Assembly: GCA_030831375.1 (NCBI GenBank)
Contig: JAURLF010000174.1
Location: 1-15,344 of the forward strand
Direction of reading: 5' to 3'
Source: Gaiellales bacterium
GTDB taxonomy: Bacteria; Actinomycetota; Thermoleophilia; Gaiellales; F1-60-MAGs149
DNA length: 15,344 bases
Positions within the stretch are counted from its first letter, which is position 1. Each line of letters starts with the position of its first letter. Under the pieces are notes generated by a model. It saw only the letters and a list, made by a program, of their open reading frames with translations, was not told the DNA's origin and made no database searches. This document shows positions 7,145 to 13,193 of this stretch, in pieces. Made by a program: the position numbers and the translations under genes.

Positions 7145-9739
7145 ATGGACCGACGCGCAGAGCTCGAGGGCCGCACCCGCTACGAGGCGGCCGAGGTGGA
7201 GGGCCGCATCTTCGCGGGCTGGCGCGACGACGGCCTGTTCGACGCCGACCCGGCCATCCCGGGCGAGCCGTTCTGCATCCAGCTGCCGCCACCGAACGTG
7301 ACGGGCAGCCTGCACATGGGGCACGCCCTCAACGGCACCGTCCAGGACCTGCTGATCCGCTGGCGGCGGATGGAGGGCCGGAACGTGCTCTGGCAGCCGG
7401 GCACCGACCACGCGGGCATCGCCACGCAGATGGTCGTCGAGCGCGAGCTCGCCAAGGAGGGCCTGTCACGCCACGACCTCGGCCGCGACGCCTTCGTCGA
7501 GCGCGTCTGGGCGTGGAAGGAGCAGACGGGCTCCACGATCATCGAGCAGTACAAGCGCCTCGGCGCGTCGATGGACTACGGCCGCGAGCGCTTCACGATG
7601 GACGCCGACTACGCGCGCGCCGTGCAGGACGTGTTCGTGGCGCTGCACGCGAAGGGCTGGATCTACCGCGACGAGTACCTCGTCAACTGGAGCGTGCCGC
7701 TCGCGACTGCGATTTCCGACCTCGAGGTCGAGCATAGGGACGTCGACGACGCCCTCTACGAGGTCGCCTATCCGGTCGAGGGCGGCGGCGAGATCGTGAT
7801 CGCCACCGTGCGGCCGGTGACGATCCTCGCCGACGTCGCGATCGCCGTGCACCCCGATGACGAGCGCTACCGCGACCTCGTCGGGCGGATGGCGACGGTG
7901 CCCCTGGTCGGCCGGCAGGTGCCGGTGATCGCCGACGAGCGCGTCGAGATCGGCTTCGGGACGGGGGCGCTGAAGATCACGCCGGGCCACGACCCGACGG
8001 ACTTCGAGATCGGCCGCGACCACGGCCTCGAGACGCTGTCGGCGATCGGCCTCGACGGCCGGCTCACCGACCTGGTGCCGGAGTGGGAGGGGCTCGACGC
8101 CGAGGAGGGCCACGCGCGCGCCGTCGAGCGGCTGCGCGAGACGGGCGCCCTGCGCGCCGAGCACCCGTACCGGCACAGCGTGGGCTTCTGCTCGCGCTCG
8201 GGCGCGCGCATCGAGCCGCTCGTCAGCCTGCAGTGGTTCTGCCGCATGGACGAGCTGGCCGCCCCCGCGATCGACGTCGTCAAGTCGGGCCAGGTCCGCT
8301 TCCACCCGGAGCGGATGGCGAAGATCTACCTCGACTGGATGGAGGCGATCCGCCCCTGGTGCGTGTCGCGCCAGCTGTGGTGGGGGCACCGGCTGCCCGT
8401 TTGGTTCGCGCCCGACGGCTCGTACGTGGTGCAGGTCGACCGCCCCGAGGGCGACGGCTGGGAGCAGTCGACGGACGTCCTCGACACGTGGTTCTCGTCG
8501 GCGCTCTGGCCGTACGCGACGCTGGGCTGGCCCGAGCGGACGCCGTCGCTCGAGCGCTGGTACCCGGGGAACGTCCTCGTCACGGGCCGCGACATCATCA
8601 ACCTCTGGGTCGCGCGGATGATCATGACCGGCATCGAGTTCGCCGGCGGGATCCCGTTCACCGACGTCTACATCAACTCCACGATCCAGGCCGCCGACGG
8701 CCGGCGCATGTCGAAGTCGCTCGGCACCGGCGTCGACCCGCTCGAGCTGATCGACCGCTACGGCGCGGACGCGACTCGCTACGGCCTGTTGAAGATGTGC
8801 TCCACCCAGGACGTGCGCTTCGCGGAGGGGATGATCGACGAGGGCCGCGGCCTCGCGAACAAGCTCTTCAACGCGACGCGGCTGGTGCTCCTGAACGCCG
8901 ATCCCGAGGCGCGGCCCGCCCCGAACGGGCTCGAGGCCGCGGACCGCTGGATCCTCGACCGGCTCGCGGCCACGATCGCGGAGGTCACGGCCGACTTCGC
9001 GGCGTACCGCTTCTCGCAGGCCACGAAGGCGCTCTACGCGTTCGTCTGGAACGAGTTCTGCGACTGGTACCTGGAGGCGATCAAGGCGCGCCTGTACGGC
9101 GACGACGCGGCCTCGAAGCGGGCCGCGTCCGAGACGGCGCTGCTCGTGATCGAGCGCACGCTCGCGCTGCTGCACCCCGTGATGCCGTTCGTGACGGAGG
9201 AGCTGTGGGCGTACCTGCCGGAGCGCGCGGGCCCGCTCGCGCGCGCGCCGTTCCCGAGCGCAGACGGCCTGCCGCGGGACCCCGTGGCCGCGGCCGCCGT
9301 CGACGCCGTGATCGAGGCCGTGCAGGGGGCGCGCCGGCTGCGCCAGGACGCCGACCTCGGCCCGCGCCACCCGCTCAGCGCCGTGCTGGCGGGCGATGAC
9401 GACGGGGCGCTCGCCGCCGAGCGTGCGCTGCTCGACGCGCTCGGCGCGATCACCCTGGTCGTGCAGCCCGAGCCCGGCCCCGCCGTGCCGCTGCCGGCCG
9501 GCCGGGCCACCCTGCACGTGCAGGGCGCCGAGCTCGCCGACAAGCTGCGCGGCCGGCTCGAGCGGCGCCTCGCCGAGGCCCGGGCCGAGCAGGCGAAGGC
9601 CCAGGGCAAGCTCGGCAACGCGAAGTTCGTGGAGCGCGCGCCCGCCGAGGTCGTGGCGGAGGAGCGCGAGCGCGCGGAGCGCTTCGGCCGCGACGCGGCC
9701 GAGCTCGAGGCCCAGCTCGCCGCCCTCGGCGGGGACTGA
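7145..9739 (+). CDS. valS: Valyl-tRNA synthetase
   Basis: Cytoplasmic class I aminoacyl-tRNA synthetase that charges tRNA-Val; 864 residues, within the bacterial range. The HIGH signature appears as HMGH (57-60) after the ValRS-typical PPPNVTGSL, followed by WQPGTDHAGIATQ. A CP1 editing domain spans about 180-330. CVSRQLWWGHRLPVW and DVLDTWFSSALWP flank the connective region. The KMSKS loop is RMSKS (about 521-525). An anticodon-binding helical domain follows, and a charged coiled-coil arm (about 800-862, with the ValRS motif GKLGNAKFVERAP) ends the protein. The segment between VWF and DVLDTWF is short and lacks the cysteines that form a zinc knuckle in many ValRS. The ATG at 7145 is chosen from homology and the TACACT box upstream. 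folC begins 1 base after the stop. Confidence 0.97.
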   Translation: MDRRAELEGRTRYEAAEVEGRIFAGWRDDGLFDADPAIPGEPFCIQLPPPNVTGSLHMGHALNGTVQDLLIRWRRMEGRNVLWQPGTDHAGIATQMVVERELAKEGLSRHDLGRDAFVERVWAWKEQTGSTIIEQYKRLGASMDYGRERFTMDADYARAVQDVFVALHAKGWIYRDEYLVNWSVPLATAISDLEVEHRDVDDALYEVAYPVEGGGEIVIATVRPVTILADVAIAVHPDDERYRDLVGRMATVPLVGRQVPVIADERVEIGFGTGALKITPGHDPTDFEIGRDHGLETLSAIGLDGRLTDLVPEWEGLDAEEGHARAVERLRETGALRAEHPYRHSVGFCSRSGARIEPLVSLQWFCRMDELAAPAIDVVKSGQVRFHPERMAKIYLDWMEAIRPWCVSRQLWWGHRLPVWFAPDGSYVVQVDRPEGDGWEQSTDVLDTWFSSALWPYATLGWPERTPSLERWYPGNVLVTGRDIINLWVARMIMTGIEFAGGIPFTDVYINSTIQAADGRRMSKSLGTGVDPLELIDRYGADATRYGLLKMCSTQDVRFAEGMIDEGRGLANKLFNATRLVLLNADPEARPAPNGLEAADRWILDRLAATIAEVTADFAAYRFSQATKALYAFVWNEFCDWYLEAIKARLYGDDAASKRAASETALLVIERTLALLHPVMPFVTEELWAYLPERAGPLARAPFPSADGLPRDPVAAAAVDAVIEAVQGARRLRQDADLGPRHPLSAVLAGDDDGALAAERALLDALGAITLVVQPEPGPAVPLPAGRATLHVQGAELADKLRGRLERRLAEARAEQAKAQGKLGNAKFVERAPAEVVAEERERAERFGRDAAELEAQLAALGGD

Positions 9740-9740
9740 C

Positions 9741-10970
9741 GTGGCCGACCGCGCCGACCAGATCCTCGCCGGTCGCGGCATGTTCGGGGTGGAGCTCGGG
9801 ACGGACCGGGTCCGTGCGCTGCTCGCCGCGCTCGGCGATCCGCAGCGCCGCTTCCGGGCGATCCACGTGGTCGGCACGAACGGCAAGTCGTCGACGACCC
9901 GCTTCGCCTGCGCCGCGCTGGCCGGGTCGGGCGTGAAGGCGGGCGCGTACCTGTCGCCGCACATCACCGGCTGGCATGAGCGCGTGCTCGTCGCGGAGCC
10001 CCTGCGCGACCCCGAGCCGATCGCGCCCGAGCCGTTCCTGGCCGCGCTCGAGGCGGCCGAGGCCGCCGCGCGCACGGTCGACGCCGAGCGCGCCGGCATG
10101 ACGACGCAATTCGAGCTCCTGACCGCCGCCGCCTTCGTCGCCCTGGCCGAGGCCGGGGTGGAGGCGGCCGTCGTCGAGGCGGGCCTCGGCGGGCGCCTCG
10201 ACGCCACCAACGTGCTCGACGCGCCCGTGGTCGTGCTGACCGGCGTCGGCCTCGACCACACCGAGCACCTCGGCGACACGCGCGAGCTGATCGCCGCCGA
10301 GAAGCTCGCCGTGCTCGCGCCCGGCGCCGTGCTCGTGGCGGGCGGCATGGACGACGAGATCCGTCCGACGGTGCAGGCGATCGCCACGGAGCGCGGCGCC
10401 AGCCGCGCCGTGCTGCTCGGCCCGGGCGCCTTCGACGAGGACCTGCCCGACCTCGCCGCCGCCGGCACGTTCCAGCGCGCCAACGCCACGCTCGCCCTCG
10501 GCGCCGTCGCGGCGCTCCTCGGCGACCGCCTCGACCCCGTCGGCGCGCTGCGCGCGATCAGCCGCACGACGGTGCCGGGCCGGCTCGAGGTCGTCGGCCG
10601 CTACCCGCTCGTGATCCGCGACGCCGCCCACAACCCGGACGGCGCGCGCACCCTCGCCCGCGAGCTGCCGCGCGCCGTCGGCCGGCACCGGCCCGTCGTG
10701 GGGCTGCTCGCGCTGCTCGCCGACAAGGACGCCGACGGCGTGCTGGCCGCGCTCGCGCCGGTGCTCGACCGGGTCGTGGTCACGCAGACGGCCTCCGAGC
10801 GGGCGCTGCCCGCGGCGCGCCTCGCCGAGCTCGCGGCGGCGCACGGCCTCGAGGCCGAGGTCGTCGAGGAGCCGGAGGCGGCGCTCGTGCGCGCCCGCCA
10901 CCGCGCCGGCGGCCAGGGCGCCGTCGTCGTCTGCGGCAGCCTGACCCTGCTCGCCGACCTCGCCGGCTAG
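9741..10970 (+). CDS. folC: Bifunctional folylpolyglutamate synthase/dihydrofolate synthase
   Basis: Mur-ligase-family ATP-dependent enzyme that adds glutamate to dihydropteroate and/or tetrahydrofolate, completing folate synthesis and retaining it in the cell. From the GTG at 9741 it is 409 residues. Visible: nucleotide-binding loop GTNGKSST (about 45-52), YLSPHITGWHER (about 70-81), the EAGLGGRLDATN signature, GLDHTEHLG, an AEKLAVL segment, and DAAHNPDGA in the C-terminal domain. The GTG starts 1 base after the valS TGA, with GGGGA inside the valS end serving as ribosome site, so translation is probably coupled. The valS-folC pairing is widespread in Gram-positive bacteria. Its TAG is overlapped by the stop of a small minus-strand ORF. 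Confidence 0.95.
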   Translation: MADRADQILAGRGMFGVELGTDRVRALLAALGDPQRRFRAIHVVGTNGKSSTTRFACAALAGSGVKAGAYLSPHITGWHERVLVAEPLRDPEPIAPEPFLAALEAAEAAARTVDAERAGMTTQFELLTAAAFVALAEAGVEAAVVEAGLGGRLDATNVLDAPVVVLTGVGLDHTEHLGDTRELIAAEKLAVLAPGAVLVAGGMDDEIRPTVQAIATERGASRAVLLGPGAFDEDLPDLAAAGTFQRANATLALGAVAALLGDRLDPVGALRAISRTTVPGRLEVVGRYPLVIRDAAHNPDGARTLARELPRAVGRHRPVVGLLALLADKDADGVLAALAPVLDRVVVTQTASERALPAARLAELAAAHGLEAEVVEEPEAALVRARHRAGGQGAVVVCGSLTLLADLAG

Positions 10971-11071
10971 ACGACGAGCCGCCCGGCCACGTAGCCGAGC
11001 GCGAAGAAGAGCGCGATCACGAGCACGAGCAGCGCGAGCGCGAACAGCAGGACGGCGGGGCGGCCGGTCAC
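10967..11071 (-). CDS. Small single-pass membrane protein, 34 residues
   Basis: Short ORF from GTG at 11071 to TAG at 10967. The product begins MTGRPAVLLFALALLVL (GTG read as Met) and continues hydrophobic to about residue 26, then GYVAGRLVV. It has one membrane helix, positive charges at both ends and a GxxxG motif (26-30 region). No family recognised. Support: TAGGAT at 11083-11078 lies 6 bases before the GTG, a leaderless arrangement matching that of the 123-residue gene at 12481, and the stop shares CTAG with the folC stop. It fills an otherwise gene-free gap of about 190 bases. Chance remains possible because GC-rich antisense DNA often encodes Leu/Ala-rich peptides. Confidence 0.5.
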   Translation of the reverse strand: MTGRPAVLLFALALLVLVIALFFALGYVAGRLVV

Positions 11072-11077
11072 GGGCGG

Positions 11078-11083
11078 ATCCTA
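11078..11083 (-). promoter_or_regulatory. -10 element for the 34-residue ORF
   Basis: TAGGAT on the minus strand, 6 bases before the GTG, predicting a leaderless transcript. It is flanked by a short GGCGG/CCGCC inverted repeat (11073-11077 and about 11085-11089). Confidence 0.4.
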
Positions 11084-11132
11084 CCCGCCGGCGCCCTGCG
11101 GGCGATGGGGGACTCCGCGCCGCAACGGCGAA

Positions 11133-11150
11133 TAGGCTTCCGACCGGAGG
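11133..11150 (+). promoter_or_regulatory. -10 and ribosome site of the zinc-ribbon gene
   Basis: TAGGCT at 11133-11138 fits TANNNT. Transcription would begin near 11145, leaving a leader of about 13 bases that carries GGAGG at 11146-11150, 7 bases before the ATG at 11158. No -35 is evident. Confidence 0.45.
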
Positions 11151-11157
11151 ACCACCG

Positions 11158-11637
11158 ATGCCGTTCATCGTCGCCGCCGACAACCCCCTGCAGCCCGTCA
11201 TCGACATCTACGAGTCGGCGGCGTTCCGCGCCGGCGTGCGGCTGTCGTTGCTGCTGCTCGTGGTGCTGTGGCTGGCGCTCGCGCTGTGGGTCTACAAGGA
11301 CGCGCGCCGGCGCATGCAGGATCCGATCCTGATCGGCGTGGCCGTCGCCGCCGGCGTCCTGTTCCCGTTCGTGGGCCCCTTCGTGTACCTGTTCCTGCGC
11401 CCGCCCGAGTACCTCGAGGACGTGCGCGAGCGCGAGCTCGAGATCCGGCTGATGGAGCGACGCTTCGGCGGTGCCGAGGTCTGCCCCTACTGCGCGGGAC
11501 CGGTCGAGGCCGACTACATCGTCTGCCCGGCCTGCTCGACGCCCTTGCGCGAGCGCTGCTCGGGCTGCAGCCGCCCGCTCGACCCGACCTGGGTCGTCTG
11601 CCCGTACTGCGCGGCGAAGCCCGCGCCGCGGGCATGA
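11158..11637 (+). CDS. Membrane protein with C-terminal double zinc ribbon
   Basis: 159-residue protein. The short N-terminus is followed by two membrane helices (about 28-46 and 57-80) joined by a basic loop (YKDARRRMQDP), then a charged helical linker (82-103), then four CxxC pairs: CPYC (109-112), CPAC (123-126), CSGC (134-137) and CPYC (148-151). The four pairs make two zinc-ribbon knuckles of the DZR type, probably facing the cytoplasm. The family is common in actinobacteria and its biochemical role is unknown; zinc ribbons usually mediate protein or nucleic-acid contacts. ATG chosen because GGAGG lies 7 bases upstream. ndk follows after 58 bases on the same strand with no terminator visible, so co-transcription is plausible. 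Confidence 0.85.
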   Translation: MPFIVAADNPLQPVIDIYESAAFRAGVRLSLLLLVVLWLALALWVYKDARRRMQDPILIGVAVAAGVLFPFVGPFVYLFLRPPEYLEDVRERELEIRLMERRFGGAEVCPYCAGPVEADYIVCPACSTPLRERCSGCSRPLDPTWVVCPYCAAKPAPRA

Positions 11638-11695
11638 TTCGCCCTGCGCCGCGCTGACCGGCCCGACCGATCCACGACCGACCCTGGGAGCCACG

Positions 11696-12106
11696 ATGGA
11701 GACCACGCTCGTCCTGCTCAAGCCCGACGCGGTGCGCCGCGGCCTGATGTCCGAGATCATCGGCCGCTTCGAGCGGCGCGGGTTCCGCTTCCGCGGCATG
11801 CGCCTGCTGCAGCTCGACCGCGAGACCGCTGAGCGCCACTACGCCGAGCACTCCGAGCGTCCGTTCTTCGGGGAGCTCGTCGACTTCATCACGTCGGGCC
11901 CGATCGTGGCCCTCGCCCTCGAGGCGGACGGCGCCGTGCAGACCGTGCGCGACATGATGGGCAAGACCAACCCGCTCGAGTCCGCGCCCGGCACGATCCG
12001 CGGCGACCTCGCGCTGGTCCTCTCCGAGAACGTCATCCACGGCTCCGACTCGCCGGAGTCGGCCGAGCGCGAGCTGGGGATCTACTTCCCCGACGGCCTG
12101 CTGTAG
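11696..12106 (+). CDS. ndk: Nucleoside diphosphate kinase
   Basis: Cytoplasmic enzyme that transfers the gamma phosphate of ATP to NDPs through a phosphohistidine, balancing NTP pools. It is 136 residues, the normal bacterial length. Visible: the N-terminal TLVLLKPDAVRRGL with the active-site Lys9, the RRGFRFRGMRL strand-turn, HYAEHSERPFF, the GTIRGDLAL segment with phosphate-binding Arg, and the catalytic NVIHGSDS with His115. GGGAG at 11686-11690 with a 5-base spacer supports the ATG at 11696. The preceding zinc-ribbon gene ends 58 bases upstream. The stop is 3 bases from the stop of the opposing small membrane protein; GC-rich hairpins lie just beyond, inside that gene. Confidence 0.97.
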   Translation: METTLVLLKPDAVRRGLMSEIIGRFERRGFRFRGMRLLQLDRETAERHYAEHSERPFFGELVDFITSGPIVALALEADGAVQTVRDMMGKTNPLESAPGTIRGDLALVLSENVIHGSDSPESAERELGIYFPDGLL

Positions 12107-12109
12107 GCC

Positions 12110-12481
12110 CTACGGCGCGGGGGTGCGGGGTCGCGTCCCCGCGCCCCTCAGGCGCTTGCGCGCGAAGCGCCGCTGACCGCCGTCGGGGTCCGCCTCGGGC
12201 GGGTCGGCGGGCGGCTCGTCGCCGTCGTCGTCGTCATCCTCGCGGCCGCCGCGGGCGAGCCACAGGAAGACGCAGCCGGTCAGGCCGGCGACGAGCAGGG
12301 CGATGGCGAAGACGCGCTCCGAGACGACGACCACGATCGCGGCCATCGCGACGCCGAAGGCGACGGTGGCGATCCCGGCCAGAAGCGACAGCAGGCGCGG
12401 CGACACGCTGCGCTCCGGCGGGCGCAGGCGCAGCGCGAGGATGACGAGGATGACGAGCGCGATCATCTCGAGCGCGATCAC
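12110..12481 (-). CDS. Hypothetical small membrane protein with Asp-rich linker
   Basis: 123 residues from the GTG at 12481. Three hydrophobic stretches (about 6-19, 30-53, 57-76), then an acidic run (EDDDDDGDE, about 81-89), a Pro/Asp-rich segment and a basic C-terminus (RRFARKRLRG). No family recognised. The frame is open upstream to an ATG at 12571, but those extra residues are not membrane-like and would start in the AT-rich promoter island of the next gene. The GTG is preceded by TACCGT (12493-12488) with a 6-base gap, as expected for a leaderless mRNA. The ATG at 12466 is an alternative. It converges on ndk with only 3 bases between the stops. Confidence 0.65.
   Translation of the reverse strand: MIALEMIALVILVILALRLRPPERSVSPRLLSLLAGIATVAFGVAMAAIVVVVSERVFAIALLVAGLTGCVFLWLARGGREDDDDDGDEPPADPPEADPDGGQRRFARKRLRGAGTRPRTPAP
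12120..12147. terminator. GC-rich hairpin after ndk, candidate bidirectional terminator
   Basis: GGGGTGCGGGG (12120-12130) pairs with CCCCGCGCCCC (12137-12147) over a 6-base loop, with one G-U wobble in the ndk direction. It starts 13 bases after the ndk stop and lies in the last codons of the opposing gene. There is no T-tract, so it would be a U-less actinobacterial-type terminator at best. Confidence 0.4.
12151..12171. terminator. Second hairpin in tandem
   Basis: GGCGCTT (12151-12157) and AAGCGCC (12165-12171) form a perfect 7-bp stem with a 7-base loop, 3 bases after the preceding hairpin. It also lies inside the coding end of the minus-strand gene, so coding constraint could explain it. 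Confidence 0.3.
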
Positions 12482-12487
12482 GCCCGA

Positions 12488-12493
12488 ACGGTA
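12488..12493 (-). promoter_or_regulatory. -10 element for the 123-residue membrane protein
   Basis: TACCGT on the minus strand, 6 bases before the GTG at 12481, the same geometry as the 34-residue ORF. No -35 recognised. Confidence 0.4.
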
Positions 12494-12523
12494 TCGGACG
12501 CGCGGCGGTGCGGGGGTGACGGC

Positions 12524-12587
12524 TTGCCGCCCATCATGTGAATATGCAATACTGATGCACGTCATTAGCATTTACAATCAATAGGAG
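12524..12587 (+). promoter_or_regulatory. AT-rich promoter region of the carbonic anhydrase gene
   Basis: Bases from about 12535 to 12583 are markedly AT-rich against a strongly GC-rich background. Possible elements: TTGCCG (12524-12529) with AATACT (12548-12553) at an 18-base spacer, or TAGCAT (12566-12571) as -10 with a start near 12578. AGGAG at 12583-12587, 8 bases before the ATG, is the ribosome site. ATGC/GCAT flank a 9-base core at about 12555-12571 and could be an operator half-site pair, but this is weak. Confidence 0.45.
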
Positions 12588-12595
12588 CACGCAGC

Positions 12596-13090
12596 ATGAC
12601 CGTCACCGATGAGTTCGTCGAGGCCAATCGCGCCTACGTCGCCCAGTTCGACAAGGGCGAGCTGCCGCTCCCGCCCGCCCGCAGGACCGCCGTCCTCGCC
12701 TGCATGGACGCGCGCCTCGACCCGGCCAAGGCGCTCGGCCTCGAGGAGGGCGACGCGCACGTCATCCGCAACGCGGGCGGCGTCGCCACCCCCGATGCGA
12801 TCCGCTCGCTGGCGATCTCGCAGCGGCTGCTCGGCACTCGCGAGATCGTGCTGATCCACCACACCGACTGCGGCATGCTGACCTTCTCCGACGACGACTT
12901 CCGCCAGGGGATCGAGGCCGAGACGGGCCAGCGCCCCGAGTGGGCGGCCGAGGCCTTCCCCGACGTCGACCAGGACGTGCGCCAGTCGATCCAGCGCATC
13001 CGGCGCAGCCCGTTCATCCCGCACACCGACCAGGTGCGCGGCTTCGTCTACCACGTCGAGACGGGCGAGCTGCGCGAGATCGACGCGTAG
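12596..13090 (+). CDS. Beta-class carbonic anhydrase (Rv1284-like)
   Basis: Zinc enzyme for reversible CO2 hydration to bicarbonate, cytoplasmic, 164 residues. Zinc ligands visible as Cys36 in ACMDAR, His89 and Cys92 in HHTDCG; the Asp38-Arg40 dyad of beta-carbonic anhydrases is present. The sequence closely follows the mycobacterial Rv1284 type as I remember it: MTVTDEF start, EGDAHVIRNAGG, IRSLAISQRLLGTREI, GMLTFSDDDF, and a DVRQSIQRIRRSPF helix. The short C-terminal half, lacking plant/E. coli-type extensions, also fits. ATG supported by AGGAG 8 bases upstream. It stands alone upstream of a metal ATPase, with a large hairpin between the two. Confidence 0.93.
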   Translation: MTVTDEFVEANRAYVAQFDKGELPLPPARRTAVLACMDARLDPAKALGLEEGDAHVIRNAGGVATPDAIRSLAISQRLLGTREIVLIHHTDCGMLTFSDDDFRQGIEAETGQRPEWAAEAFPDVDQDVRQSIQRIRRSPFIPHTDQVRGFVYHVETGELREIDA

Positions 13091-13103
13091 CCCCGCACCC
13101 GAT

Positions 13104-13160
13104 CCGGCGGCGGGAGGGCGGCTGTCCAGCCCCGCTCCCCGGGCGCCCACCCGCCGCCGG
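13104..13160. terminator. Long imperfect hairpin between carbonic anhydrase and metal ATPase genes
   Basis: CCGGCGGCGGG (13104-13114) pairs perfectly with CCCGCCGCCGG (13150-13160); after an A/A mismatch, GGGCG (13116-13120) pairs with CGCCC (13144-13148). A small GCTG-TC-CAGC hairpin (13121-13130) sits in the apex. It begins 14 bases after the carbonic anhydrase stop. No T-tract follows. It is probably a terminator or RNA-stabilising structure. Confidence 0.5.
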
Positions 13161-13179
13161 GCGGACGCGGCTCGCACCG

Positions 13180-13185
13180 TAGACT
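13180..13185 (+). promoter_or_regulatory. -10 element for the metal ATPase gene
   Basis: TAGACT fits TANNNT, lying 8 bases before ATG 13194 and 5 before the in-frame GTG at 13191. There is no Shine-Dalgarno in between, so a leaderless mRNA is likely. It supports transcription separate from the carbonic anhydrase gene. Confidence 0.45.
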
Positions 13186-13193
13186 TTTCGGTG

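Noticed and set aside
7057..7176. Upstream extension of the second lipoprotein to 7176
   Set aside because: The extra 40 residues lack signal-peptide character and overlap the valS start; the ATG at 7056 has GGAGGG and a clean lipoprotein signal.
4367..7411. Minus-strand open frame of about 1000 codons
   Set aside because: It lies in a different frame of the PHP and lipoprotein region; Arg/Asp/His-rich sequence with no domain, typical of GC-rich shadow frames.
4375..7737. Plus-strand open frame of about 1100 codons
   Set aside because: It overlaps the PHP gene out of frame, is antisense to the second lipoprotein and runs out of frame into valS; low complexity.
7466..10567. Long minus-strand open frame opposite valS and folC
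   Set aside because: The plus-strand frame carries full ValRS and FolC motifs; the antisense translation is repetitive Arg/Val/Ala/Asp sequence.
12573..12578. TACAAT, the best -10 match near carbonic anhydrase
   Set aside because: Transcription from it would start at about 12585, inside the AGGAG ribosome site, so it is unlikely to be the main promoter.
12303..12584. 93-codon plus-strand ORF opposite the small membrane protein
   Set aside because: Thr/Ser/Arg-rich with no membrane or domain features and no ribosome site; its end runs through the carbonic anhydrase promoter.
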